Source: JACKAN01 sp964502735 (GTDB lineage Bacteria > Bdellovibrionota > Bdellovibrionia > Bdellovibrionales > UBA1609). Taken from it: 34,972 bases of DNA. Made by a program: the position numbers and the translations under genes. This document shows positions 1-8,143 of the stretch, in pieces. Each line of letters begins with the position of its first letter. Position 1 is the first letter of the stretch. The stretch lies in contig CAZCYD010000028.1 of NCBI GenBank assembly GCA_964502735.1, forward strand, positions 1-34,972, in the 5' to 3' direction. The notes below the pieces were generated by a model. That model was not told where the DNA came from and searched no databases. It worked only from the letters and a program-made list of their open reading frames with translations.

Positions 1-312
1 AGAAACGGATTTGGCATTATAATCCACAGAAGAGTCTCTGTACTGCGGTATTGAGTAGCGACCGTCTAGGCCCACAAAAAACACATCTAGGAAATGGAGC
101 CCAAATCGTGCCCCTAAGCCAAAACCGTTAACATGTCCCTTAGAAGAGCCCAGAGGTGGCGGGTAGCTCACAACGGGACGACCTGTTTCGTAGGTTATAG
201 AGGGCTCAAAAAAAAGTTCCGGTCCCATATCTTGCGCAAAAGCGCTGGGAGTTACTATTAGAATAAAAAAAGCCCCTACAGCCAAACGTAAACACGACTT
301 TATCTTTTTCAC
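1..312 (-). CDS. Outer-membrane beta-barrel-type secreted protein, N-terminal part only
   Basis: This gene runs off the left edge of the window; 104 codons are visible. I chose the GTG at 310-312 because an AAGGAG Shine-Dalgarno lies about six bases upstream, and the same 'ggagag-tttGTG' arrangement recurs at the gene starting at 3364. The product opens with a basic, then hydrophobic, signal peptide of about 26 residues ending PSAFA-QD. What follows (about 78 residues) has alternating polar and aromatic residues with glycine-rich turns, for example GFGLGARFGLHF and FFVGLDGRYS, which is typical of outer-membrane barrels of the OmpA/OmpW type. The family cannot be fixed from this fragment. Inference: an exported barrel protein. 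Confidence 0.6.
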   Translation of the reverse strand, partial: MKKIKSCLRLAVGAFFILIVTPSAFAQDMGPELFFEPSITYETGRPVVSYPPPLGSSKGHVNGFGLGARFGLHFLDVFFVGLDGRYSIPQYRDSSVDYNAKSVS

Positions 313-772
313 AAAACTCTCCTTTAGCAAAATTTTTAACAGCCTTAGTCTGTGCAATGAAGTGGCCAAGCTTTTTATAAGTCAAAATCAATTTATGTGG
401 TTTCTATAGGAAATAAATAGTGAGTTACGTTGAAATTTTACCCGTAGGGTAGAAAACTCCACGCAATGAGGTTTTATGGTTTGGAGTTGTTGGACTCCTC
501 TTCCTGATCTGTAATTTCTCCATAATATACGTTTACAATATACGCCTACTAGTTTTGATCCACTAAGACTTCTTGGTATTGCTATGAGTTGAGTTGCTAT
601 AGATAATTAGACCTTAGTCCAGAGGAGGGTTCTACCTGTGATATTCGATTGTACAAAAGAACATTCTAATCAGATTAATTTGTAAACACTAAGAATGGTT
701 TTGATTTAAAATTCACATCTTATTTTGAGGATAACTAGTGAGGTTTCCAAATAATCTGGTTACAATAATCGA
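313..772. other. Intergenic region between two divergent genes
   Basis: This is 460 bases of AT-rich sequence between the barrel gene (minus) and the receiver/PilZ gene (plus). I see no coding frame that looks real. A small hairpin (GGAGT at 483-487, ACTCC at 494-498) has no T-tract and is not a convincing terminator. There is no clear consensus promoter and no Shine-Dalgarno next to the ATG at 773; the nearest GAGG runs lie about 30-45 bases upstream of it. Confidence 0.5.
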
Positions 773-2749
773 ATGTCAGATATTCAAGTCGTTATTATTG
801 AGCCGGAATATGCTAATCAAGAAATAATTAAGGCGATCATAAAAAAAATCAACCCTGATATTGAAACAAAAATTTTTGAATCACTGAAAATGTTTTTTGA
901 CTCTTATAAAAAATCTGTAAATTTTTCTTCAGAAAATATTCCAAAACATAAAAAAAATGATGAAAACCATGAGGATAATCATTTTAAAAATGTTAAGCTT
1001 ATCATTGCCGATATAGAAGCCACTTATAATGTGGATCAAAATTTGTGGAAGAAGTTTCTTGATTCACAAAAGAATAGTAAAGAAAAAAACGAAAGTCCTC
1101 CCAGATTTTTATACACAAGTTATGACAAAGGTGAATTTGATCCCTATAAGTATCGTTCAGATGTTGTCTACAATATTTTGATTAAGCCTTTAGATGACAC
1201 CCTCGTTGAGCAAATTGTTAGCTTGGCTTTACAACCTGAGGGACCTCTCGAAATAAAAACTCTATACTCACAAAAGCAACCAGGAGCCATAGAGCTAATT
1301 AAGGATATTGAGATAGAGAGGCTTACTGAGCTTGGGTTTAGAACAAAAAGCCGTCGTCCAATAGAGATAAATAAAATTGCTCGCTATTTTGGTGATGCCC
1401 TTGGAGATAGAAAAAATCCATCAATGTTTGCTTACTGTTATGCGAATTATGAATCTGATAAAAAAAATTCGATCTACTCAAGTTCATTTAGTTACTTTGG
1501 GATTTCAAAAGATCAGTTGGCATCCATCAGGAGATTGATACAATCAGATAAATCGAAAACAAATTATCCATTTGTCAAAAGCCTAAGTAAAGATATGGAA
1601 CTTTCTTATACATTTATTATTTTATCTAAAAATTTGGATCTCGTATCTAATATTCAAAATTTTATACTTGATAAATTTTTGAATATTAATATTTTAGTTT
1701 TTTCTAGTTTAGATAACATTTTACAACAATTACCACCCTCTGTTAGAAAAAAAATAAAGACTGAAAACAAAAGTGAATCAAAAACTTTTGAAAAAGATGA
1801 GAAAGTCATCTTTTCATTTAATGAGAACTTTTCTCGCCTTATTGATATTTGTTTTGAAAATTCTGAGAATAAAGTTGATAAAATTTTTAATTTTGAACGC
1901 AAACAATGGATTCAGGATCAGGTGTTTAACTCCATTTTTTATAAAAAGGATATGAGGTCGCTTACCAAAATTTTTGAAGATAAGGTCATTGCAAGTCCTC
2001 AGGTTTTTGAATTAAAAGTTGGAGAGGTAAAATCTTTTATAAAATTTATGTCAATTGAGGAATCTTTTAATGTGCAACATGGAAAGGTTTATTTATTAAG
2101 AGCTCAGTCTTTAAACGAAGATGAAGAGTATGCTGAAATTAAAAAAACTATTCAGCCAATTAAATTCATTCATGGATTTTTTATTGACGATGTCAGTTTT
2201 AAGAACGAGAGTTTGTCAGCTGTTAAGCAGGCCCTTGAGCTTATTTCGAATCAAGATGGTAACGTTTACAAAACTTTTGTCTTTTCAGATTCACCAGTGG
2301 ATAGCTACAGTCGAGCAAATCATTATCAGGATGTTGACGATGTTTTTCAGATTCCCTTAGATGTATTTTATTTAACAAGAAAGTTAAAAATGCATTGTGA
2401 GTCGCTTAAACTAAAGAACCCAGGTGATAACTCTCGACTTGGAATAGAACTAAGGCGTGGAATTAAAACGGCATGGCCTCTTACCATTGATAGTGTTTCA
2501 GAAGTTCATATTTCATTTAAATATCCAAGGCAGATTCAAATTGGTGACGTGAGAAGGCTGATTTTGCCGCTAGAGGCCGAAGCCAACGTTCCCGAGGTTT
2601 TAGCCATATGTCGGTACTGTGAAAAGTTGTCAGGAGAGGGCTATCGGTGTGATTTTTTATTTTTCGCGGTAAAAGACGCACAGCTCAAACATATCCGTCA
2701 GTGGATTAAAAAAAATTATATAGACGAAAAAAGTAAAACCGGAGCCTAA
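773..2749 (+). CDS. Signalling protein with two receiver-like domains and a C-terminal PilZ-like domain
   Basis: The product is a 658-residue soluble protein with no signal peptide. Residues about 1-155 read as a response-regulator receiver: an acidic pair in VVIIEPE, LIIAD with the candidate phosphorylated Asp at 80, a Thr-Ser at 115-116, and IKPLDD with Lys138. An Asn/Lys/His-rich insert at about 50-72 lengthens it. A second receiver-like region (about 276-540) has FFIDD and QIPLD, but the conserved Lys is replaced, so it may not be phosphorylated. Residues about 550-645 resemble PilZ (HISFKYPRQIQIGDVRRLILPL), a domain that commonly binds cyclic-di-GMP, although the arginine motif is not classical. 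The middle (180-270) is unassigned. No strong Shine-Dalgarno is visible. A long palindrome follows the stop codon. Inference: it links a phosphorelay to a c-di-GMP-type output; the target is unknown. Confidence 0.6.
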   Translation: MSDIQVVIIEPEYANQEIIKAIIKKINPDIETKIFESLKMFFDSYKKSVNFSSENIPKHKKNDENHEDNHFKNVKLIIADIEATYNVDQNLWKKFLDSQKNSKEKNESPPRFLYTSYDKGEFDPYKYRSDVVYNILIKPLDDTLVEQIVSLALQPEGPLEIKTLYSQKQPGAIELIKDIEIERLTELGFRTKSRRPIEINKIARYFGDALGDRKNPSMFAYCYANYESDKKNSIYSSSFSYFGISKDQLASIRRLIQSDKSKTNYPFVKSLSKDMELSYTFIILSKNLDLVSNIQNFILDKFLNINILVFSSLDNILQQLPPSVRKKIKTENKSESKTFEKDEKVIFSFNENFSRLIDICFENSENKVDKIFNFERKQWIQDQVFNSIFYKKDMRSLTKIFEDKVIASPQVFELKVGEVKSFIKFMSIEESFNVQHGKVYLLRAQSLNEDEEYAEIKKTIQPIKFIHGFFIDDVSFKNESLSAVKQALELISNQDGNVYKTFVFSDSPVDSYSRANHYQDVDDVFQIPLDVFYLTRKLKMHCESLKLKNPGDNSRLGIELRRGIKTAWPLTIDSVSEVHISFKYPRQIQIGDVRRLILPLEAEANVPEVLAICRYCEKLSGEGYRCDFLFFAVKDAQLKHIRQWIKKNYIDEKSKTGA

Positions 2750-2779
2750 AATTTAGAAAGCGATTGTAAGGCGTTAATG

Positions 2780-2911
2780 CCAATTCCAAGAAAATGATCG
2801 TCTAAAATTTTGTGAATGCACCTCACGCGCAGTTCCGCAGCCTCAAGGCTGCGGCTGTATGAGCATGAGGTGCATTCACAAAATTTTAGACGATTATTTT
2901 CTTGGAATTGG
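2780..2911. repeat. Long palindromic repeat, copy 1
   Basis: This is a 132-bp inverted repeat. The 46-base arms 2780-2825 and 2866-2911 are complementary at every position except G2796 opposite T2895. The 40-base centre (2826-2865) contains an inner stem CCGCAGCC/GGCTGCGG. The inner 15 bases of the arm, TGTGAATGCACCTCA, recur in the other two copies at 8000-8141 and 31984-32107. It sits in the 168-bp gap between convergent genes (stop codons at 2749 and 2918). If transcribed it would fold into a very long hairpin, so it could end transcription from both sides, although it has no classical T-tract. Confidence 0.95.
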
Positions 2912-2917
2912 TATAAC

Positions 2918-3364
2918 TTATTCTGTTGCGAAGTCTTCAGTGGGTGGAAGGGACATTTTGACAGACTTTATGCACTTTTCCCACATGCTAGAGTAGCCGA
3001 TTCTTACAAGTTTGCCTGAGCTTTTTGCCTCCCAAAGTATTTTTAAAATCTGTTCGGCATGAAGGATAGATGATGGTGAATCCGTGAGGTCGCATATTTG
3101 CATTTTTTCTATAGCAAGACCAGCTCCACTGTTCAGGTTCATAAGTTCAATTTGGGGAACAGTGTGATGTGGATTCTTAGACTGTACTTGGTGTATGCCT
3201 TGAACTTTACCGAGGAATTCATAGTTAAGGGACCCTAAAGATTGTTGATCAATGTGTTGATTGAGTTCTTCTTTTTCCAAATATAAGAATGTAGAAATGG
3301 CAAAGACAGAAATTATTAATCCACTAGCCATAAAATAGCCCACGATTGGGCGAACTTTAATCAC
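2918..3364 (-). CDS. Small membrane-anchored protein of unknown function
   Basis: The product has 148 residues. The start is a GTG at 3362-3364 with TAAGGAG about six bases upstream. A single hydrophobic segment at about residues 8-28 is preceded by basic residues and is not followed by a clear cleavage site, so it is probably an inner-membrane anchor with the remaining 120 residues in the periplasm. Two cysteines (in QICDLTD and WEKCIKS) could form a disulfide. I recognise no family. It starts 23 bases after the stop codon of the glutathione synthetase gene on the same strand and is probably cotranscribed with it. The region downstream is palindrome copy 1. The function is unknown. Confidence 0.6.
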   Translation of the reverse strand: MIKVRPIVGYFMASGLIISVFAISTFLYLEKEELNQHIDQQSLGSLNYEFLGKVQGIHQVQSKNPHHTVPQIELMNLNSGAGLAIEKMQICDLTDSPSSILHAEQILKILWEAKSSGKLVRIGYSSMWEKCIKSVKMSLPPTEDFATE

Positions 3365-3387
3365 AAAGCTCTCCTTAAGTACTTTTA

Positions 3388-4386
3388 TTACCTTTCGGCT
3401 ATTTTATTGGCAATTCTTAAGGCTAGATTTTCATTGTGAGCTGTGGAGACCTCAGTTAATAGTCCAGGACAAGTGATGTTAACCTCTGAAATGGCCCCAC
3501 CTAATATATCAAAGGCTAACCATAGAACTCCGTAGTTTGCCAAATCCTGGCTTAGCCTTTGACACTCTAGTTTGACGTCAGAACTTAGCTTTGTAGGCTG
3601 GTATTTAGCTCCTTGGGCTATATTCGCCAAGAAAGAATTTTTTGGCGGTATTTTTAGTATGGAGCCGAGTTCTTCGCCACAAAAGAAGAGACTGCGAATT
3701 TCTCCTTTTGCAACGTCCTTCACAAAGGGTTGGACAACAATATGGCCTTTGTATTTAGAGGTCATTTTTTCAAAAGCTTGAACCACCTGTTGAGGGTTAA
3801 ACTTTAACTTAATTACGCCCTCTCCTTGAAAGAGATCTACAGGTTTTAAAACAATTTCATCACTCGGCTGCAATTTTAATTTTGACTTTAACTCAAGCAA
3901 AAAATCTAGCAGGCTGCCTTTATTATTACCCAAATATGATGGGATTTTGGGGGAACTTGTGGAGTAGGCATAAAGCTTTTCATTATGACTTAAAATGCCA
4001 TGGCTGTCATTTATAATTCTAACTCCGTAGGTTTTTAAGGATTGAAGTATCCAAAGTGTTTGTAGGTATTCAAGGTTGAAGGGAGGATCTAATCTCATGT
4101 GTAGAGTTGTGAATGGGTCAAGTTCGATGCGTAAAGGATCAGGGGCTATGGAAAAATATTTTGTGTAGAAACAATCAGTTTGTGATTCGGAAGTGAATTT
4201 ATAAACATTAAAGGTGGGAGCTTTGGTGTTTGAGTAAAAAAGGTCGGTTTTAAATAGGATGTATACAGGAATATTTAATCGCTGGAGGTTGGTGGCCAAA
4301 AATAGACTACTGTCTTTCGAAATATTTAATTTATCCAGGGGATCAATAAGTAAAATATGCTTTTCCATTAAGAAACTAAATAACAT
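3388..4386 (-). CDS. gshB: Glutathione synthetase (ATP-grasp family)
   Basis: The enzyme joins gamma-glutamylcysteine and glycine using ATP, the second step of glutathione synthesis in the cytoplasm. The 332-residue sequence carries the GshB hallmarks in order: MRLDPPFNLEYLQTLWIL (about 97-114), NDSHGILSHNEKLYA (126-140), ATP-binding LKPVDLFQGEGV (180-191), VQPFVKDVAKGEIRSLF (218-234), and the metal-binding FDILGGAISEVNIT (292-305) with Asp293, Glu301 and Asn303. The length is close to the E. coli enzyme. An in-frame ATG at codon 7 (4368) is an alternative start, and neither has a strong Shine-Dalgarno. No gamma-glutamylcysteine synthetase gene is in the window. It lies head-to-head with the lipoprotein gene at 4452, so a short shared promoter region is likely. 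Confidence 0.85.
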   Translation of the reverse strand: MLFSFLMEKHILLIDPLDKLNISKDSSLFLATNLQRLNIPVYILFKTDLFYSNTKAPTFNVYKFTSESQTDCFYTKYFSIAPDPLRIELDPFTTLHMRLDPPFNLEYLQTLWILQSLKTYGVRIINDSHGILSHNEKLYAYSTSSPKIPSYLGNNKGSLLDFLLELKSKLKLQPSDEIVLKPVDLFQGEGVIKLKFNPQQVVQAFEKMTSKYKGHIVVQPFVKDVAKGEIRSLFFCGEELGSILKIPPKNSFLANIAQGAKYQPTKLSSDVKLECQRLSQDLANYGVLWLAFDILGGAISEVNITCPGLLTEVSTAHNENLALRIANKIAER

Positions 4387-4451
4387 ATCTTGAATTGCTA
4401 TTCCAAAATATTTTAAATAGAATACTCAAATAATGTGTGGAGAAAAGTTAT

Positions 4452-5144
4452 ATGAGAAAAAACAGTAGATTATCATTGGTGCTGGCGATGTGGGGTGTTC
4501 TGAGTGTATTCAACTGGGGATGCAGTCGTGATCAAGGCGCAGATTTGGCTAGGGATAAGGGGGGAGCAATTTCGGAAAAACCTGGAGATATTTCTAAAAT
4601 GCCTTTGGAGCAAGCTCTGCGTACGAAGTATTCTCAAATACTATTTTCTTGTGACTATAAAATGATATTTTTCCGTCCCGATCCTATAGGAGGAGTTGCT
4701 AAAACCATGATTGAAAAACAATTTTTTGTTTGGGACATTCTTTCAAATTTTAGTAAGAACTCTCGTTTAAATTTAGACTACAAATTTGAAAACGTAGAGA
4801 CAAGAATAGCTTGGGATTTAGAGGTTGGGCTTCTAGAGCAGGGTAGAGTGGAGTCGGACGCAAAATCTCGATCTCAGGTTTACGACCTACAGGATGCTGT
4901 ATTTTTAAAGGGAACGAGCGTGACGGAATTGATAGAATACGACGATCGAGGGATGAAGGTCGGATCAAGCGAAATATATTTAAATGATAGATTCTATTAC
5001 GATCGTGTTCCCAGTGAGGTCTCTAACTCTGAGCATAAATTTACCGACGAGTCCAGGAATGTGACAGGCTTCTACATGACTTGTAAAATTGATGCCCAGG
5101 TGAATCCTGGATTTGAAGGCGATTTTCAAACTAAAATCCAATAA
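4452..5144 (+). CDS. Putative lipoprotein of unknown function
   Basis: The product has 230 residues from the ATG at 4452. A GTG 15 bases upstream would also open the frame, but GTGGAG (4437-4442) sits where the Shine-Dalgarno for the ATG should be, so the ATG is preferred. The N-terminus is basic, then hydrophobic, and ends in FNWGC at Cys24, which fits a signal-peptidase II site only loosely (Gly at -1 is good, Asn at -3 is unusual). The mature part is mostly beta-type and charged, with two further cysteines (FSCDYK, MTCKID). I recognise no family. It is divergent from gshB. Inference: a periplasm-facing lipoprotein. Confidence 0.55.
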   Translation: MRKNSRLSLVLAMWGVLSVFNWGCSRDQGADLARDKGGAISEKPGDISKMPLEQALRTKYSQILFSCDYKMIFFRPDPIGGVAKTMIEKQFFVWDILSNFSKNSRLNLDYKFENVETRIAWDLEVGLLEQGRVESDAKSRSQVYDLQDAVFLKGTSVTELIEYDDRGMKVGSSEIYLNDRFYYDRVPSEVSNSEHKFTDESRNVTGFYMTCKIDAQVNPGFEGDFQTKIQ

Positions 5145-5280
5145 AAAAGAATACTCAGGCATACTCTCAACCTCAGTCGAGTCTAAAATTTAATTTCAAA
5201 TCAAACTCTAAGATCTTTGCTGATTTTTCCCGATAGATTTCTTGAGTGATGAATGATTGAAATCTATAGAATAAAGAGAG

Positions 5281-5985
5281 ATGCAAATGGGGATGATAAC
5301 GCGATACAAAAAGCCGGGTGGGTTTAAGCAGCTATTAAAGTTAATGGAAACAAGCGGGAAGTCAAAACAGGAAAAATTTTTAGCAATTATCAAAGAAGAA
5401 GAGCCTCAGTGGGCCGAGGCCATTGAGAAAAAAATGTTGACCCTTGAAAGAATCATGACATGGGGCGATTCAGTTTTGGTGGAAATTTTTCCGCGATTGA
5501 ACGATTTAACTCTGGCCATATGTAGTCATTTGCTGCCGGAAGAGCAGTGGCAAGCTGCAACAAAAACCTTTTCCCACTCCAAACTAAGAAATATTAAAGA
5601 TCTGTTTGATGGTAAAACACCAAGCATTGCAGAACAATCAACAGCCGTCGTCAACATCCTTACAGAAGTTAGATCTATGATCGATGATGGGTTTCTGAGA
5701 TTAGAGCAGATCGATAGTCAGTTAATAATTGATGACAAGACAGAGGAAGATTTGTTGAATTCTGGAACGGCGACCCCAAAGGTCGCAAAAGAGATGGATG
5801 TAGATACTTCTGATGTTGATAGAAAATTAAAGATGGCAGGATCTGAGGGTTTGGAAGAGATAAAGTTAGAGATTGTAAAGTTGAGGAAAAAAGTAGTAAT
5901 TTTAGGGACTGAAAACCACAATTTACGGAAAGAAAATGAAGATCTTAGAAAAAAAATTGCTCAAATCAAAAAACTGGCTGCTTAA
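5281..5985 (+). CDS. Stand-alone FliG-like domain protein with C-terminal coiled coil
   Basis: The product has 234 residues and is cytoplasmic. Residues about 11-145 follow the pattern of the FliG middle/C-terminal region: a GG-led helix (KPGGFKQLLKLM), then EEEPQWAEAIEKKMLTLERIMTW, matching the family pattern 'E-x-PELAExI-xxMFxFExI', then LAI and an IxDLxD-type segment. This is similarity by eye and is degenerate: the EHPQ motif of true FliG is absent, the N-terminal domain is missing, and the total length is well short of about 340. Residues about 188-232 form a Leu/Ile heptad coiled coil. Three ATGs (5281, 5287, 5293) compete for the start. The gene overlaps the next by 50 bases. No other flagellar gene is nearby. 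It could be a specialised rotor-derived adaptor; the role is unproven. Confidence 0.5.
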   Translation: MQMGMITRYKKPGGFKQLLKLMETSGKSKQEKFLAIIKEEEPQWAEAIEKKMLTLERIMTWGDSVLVEIFPRLNDLTLAICSHLLPEEQWQAATKTFSHSKLRNIKDLFDGKTPSIAEQSTAVVNILTEVRSMIDDGFLRLEQIDSQLIIDDKTEEDLLNSGTATPKVAKEMDVDTSDVDRKLKMAGSEGLEEIKLEIVKLRKKVVILGTENHNLRKENEDLRKKIAQIKKLAA

Positions 5986-6670
5986 AATTAAAGCCCTGCG
6001 AAATTTCATAGTTCTTATCAGTTCTACATTGATTGCAGGCTCTGTTTGGGCAGGTGTAGATGAGGTGTCCTGGTCGTCTTTAGAGTCAAAGTGGCGTAAG
6101 CCCATTTGTATTGAGGAATCTGTTTATCCTCTAGACATGCTAAGAGCTAAGCAGCAGGGAGATGAGCTCGAAGAAAAGCTTAAAAAGGAATACAGTGTAA
6201 ACAGATTTGAGAGTTTAGTCTATTCGGGGTTAATTACAGGACCGGATGTGTTGGATAAGATTCGAGATCTCGTGGTCTTAAGAGCCTTAGAGTTGGCCAG
6301 GTCAAAAGATTATAAAGCACGATTAGACGCAACCTTAAAAAGATATTCCAAATCGGCCTATGAGCTTTGCTCCCGACTTTTAAACAAGTATCCGAGTACC
6401 AGATGCCACGACTTTCTCTTGATTACTATTAAACCCATAGATTTTGTAGAGCTTGTGGGACGCCACTTTAATGAGTACCAGCAGTCCGCCATTTACGCTC
6501 TAGATATGCAGAATCATTGTCGTGGTATGAGTACACCTGATCGCAACTGTAGTGAGTTGGCAAAGGATTATTTCTTAAAAAATCACTTGGAAAGCTGTAT
6601 TGCGGGTCATCTTGAACCTCCTGAAAAAATATCCCCTATCGTAGACGAAAGAAGCAAAGACGCCTCTTGA
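5936..6670 (+). CDS. Secreted cysteine-containing protein of unknown function
   Basis: The product has 244 residues. It has a long basic lead-in followed by a hydrophobic stretch and an SVWA-GV cleavage site after residue 39, so it is exported. The mature part is helical and carries six cysteines (in KPICIE, ELCSRL, TRCHDF, NHCRGM, RNCSEL, ESCIAG), enough for three periplasmic disulfides. I recognise no family. The ATG at 5936 has GGAAAG just upstream but lies 50 bases inside the preceding FliG-like gene in another frame; a later start would shorten the lead-in without removing the hydrophobic core. The overlap suggests translational coupling. The function is unknown. Confidence 0.55.
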   Translation: MKILEKKLLKSKNWLLKIKALRNFIVLISSTLIAGSVWAGVDEVSWSSLESKWRKPICIEESVYPLDMLRAKQQGDELEEKLKKEYSVNRFESLVYSGLITGPDVLDKIRDLVVLRALELARSKDYKARLDATLKRYSKSAYELCSRLLNKYPSTRCHDFLLITIKPIDFVELVGRHFNEYQQSAIYALDMQNHCRGMSTPDRNCSELAKDYFLKNHLESCIAGHLEPPEKISPIVDERSKDAS

Positions 6671-6740
6671 TTGCGTTAAGATCGAAAATGGCTTGGTTAT
6701 CTGAACAAATAGAGTTATTGGATATTGAATTGGAGTTTAT

Positions 6741-8003
6741 ATGTTAAGATCTACATTGGCGTTGATGGCGGGGGCGTCGATTCGACACCTAAGTTTACTA
6801 TTAATTTTTTTTAGTGCATTTATGAGCGTCCTTGGTTGTGTGGGGACTGATCGAAAAATAGAAACACAAAATGCGGAGGGGACGTCTTGGAAAGAAGACA
6901 TGCACAAACTGGCCACTTCTATGTCAAAGCTATTACCCTTAGCTGTAAGCTCGAGTGATTTTCACAAGAAAAAGAATGCAGAGATGATAAAGAGCGAAAT
7001 GAAGAGTCTTGTGTTTGCGGCCAAGAGACTTGAAAAAAGCCCCCACGCAACTCAAGGAGATCCTGTTTTGGTTTTTACAGCTCAAAAATTTGCACAGGAT
7101 CTTGAGTACGCTTATGAGCAATACAATTTAGGGAATTCGGATTTTGCTCAAAATCATATTAGGAATTCTACACGATTTTGTATGAGCTGCCACACTCGAA
7201 ATAATCAGGGGAGGCAGTTTGATTGGAGCTGGGGAGTTAATTTAAGTTTATTGAGTGAAATCGATAGGGCTCAGTATCTGGCTTCTATCCGTGACTTTGA
7301 TAGAGCCCTTGAGGTGTATAATGGTTTGCTTTCTGATAAGAATTTAGCTGAAACAAGTCCACAAAAGTGGTCAACTAGTGCAAAAAATTCTATGGCTATA
7401 GCCGTCAGAGTCAAGCAAGACCCTAAATTGGCATTAGAAATTATTCAGACAGCACAAGTTGCGGGTTCAGTTCCTCTGTCTGTGCAGCAAATGCTGTTGC
7501 AATGGAAATCTGCACTTCAGGAATGGCAGAGTGAAAAGAAAAAATCAGCTGTTGCGACACCAAGCTTCAAAGAACAGTTAACCAGAGCCAACGAGCTATT
7601 ACAAAAAGGATGGCAGTCTACGCAGTTCCCCCAGAGCGGAGCCGGAGCTATATACTACTTAAGAGCATCGAGCCTTTTGCATGATTTGCTCGATCAAAAG
7701 CTTTCTAAAAATGAAAGGGCCCAAGCTCTTTACTCTTCAGGTCTTGTGGCTGAAAAACTAAAAGATATAAATCTTTGGACGCTGCATGAGACCTACTATG
7801 AGGCTTGTGTTCGAACCGCTCCAAGAACTCAACTAGCAAAAAAATGTTATTTGCGTTATGAATCTGTTGTTATCACTGATTATTTGGTAAGTCCTTACAA
7901 TGGATTGATTCCTGTGCATGTGCGAAACCACCTTGACAACCTTCGTAGAATAGCTGAGATGGGAGACTGGAATGAACTTCTTAACTGGGGCTTAGTAGAA
8001 TAA
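6741..8003 (+). CDS. Mono-heme cytochrome c lipoprotein with helical repeat region
   Basis: The product has 420 residues; the start ATG has GGAG eight bases upstream. The signal peptide ends in a good lipobox, SVLGC, with the lipidated Cys at 33. One c-type heme site, CMSCH, lies at 147-151. The region before it is helical and resembles a small cytochrome fold; the rest (about 170-420) is helix-rich with features reminiscent of TPR repeats (DFDRALEVYNGLL), but I cannot assign repeats with confidence. It is convergent with ccoG, so a role in feeding electrons to, or assembling, the neighbouring cbb3 oxidase is an inference from position only. Its stop codon (8001-8003) lies inside palindrome copy 2. 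Confidence 0.65.
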   Translation: MLRSTLALMAGASIRHLSLLLIFFSAFMSVLGCVGTDRKIETQNAEGTSWKEDMHKLATSMSKLLPLAVSSSDFHKKKNAEMIKSEMKSLVFAAKRLEKSPHATQGDPVLVFTAQKFAQDLEYAYEQYNLGNSDFAQNHIRNSTRFCMSCHTRNNQGRQFDWSWGVNLSLLSEIDRAQYLASIRDFDRALEVYNGLLSDKNLAETSPQKWSTSAKNSMAIAVRVKQDPKLALEIIQTAQVAGSVPLSVQQMLLQWKSALQEWQSEKKKSAVATPSFKEQLTRANELLQKGWQSTQFPQSGAGAIYYLRASSLLHDLLDQKLSKNERAQALYSSGLVAEKLKDINLWTLHETYYEACVRTAPRTQLAKKCYLRYESVVITDYLVSPYNGLIPVHVRNHLDNLRRIAEMGDWNELLNWGLVE

Positions 8004-8141
8004 TACCTATTCCAAAGAAATAATTATCTAAAATTTGTGAATGCACCTCACGCGCAGTTCCGCAGCCTCAAAGCTGCGGCTGTGTGAGCATGAGGTGCAT
8101 TCACAAATTTTAGATAATTATTTCTTTGGAATAGGTATTAT
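8000..8141. repeat. Long palindromic repeat, copy 2 (perfect 51-bp arms)
   Basis: Arms 8000-8050 and 8091-8141 are perfectly complementary over 51 bases around a 40-base centre (8051-8090). The centre matches copy 1 at 38 of 40 positions. The left arm contains the TAA stop codon of the cytochrome lipoprotein gene, and the right arm ends two bases before the ccoG stop codon at 8144. The element therefore fills the whole gap between two convergent genes. The outer arm sequences differ from those of the other copies, yet pairing is complete. Confidence 0.97.
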
Positions 8142-8143
8142 AT

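Noticed and set aside
206..391. Minus-strand 61-residue frame
   Set aside because: It overlaps the better gene starting at the GTG at 312, which has a Shine-Dalgarno and a clear signal peptide in another frame.
2816..3019. Plus-strand frame across palindrome copy 1
   Set aside because: Its first 96 bases are palindrome sequence, it runs antisense into the 2918-3364 gene, and the product has no protein-like features.
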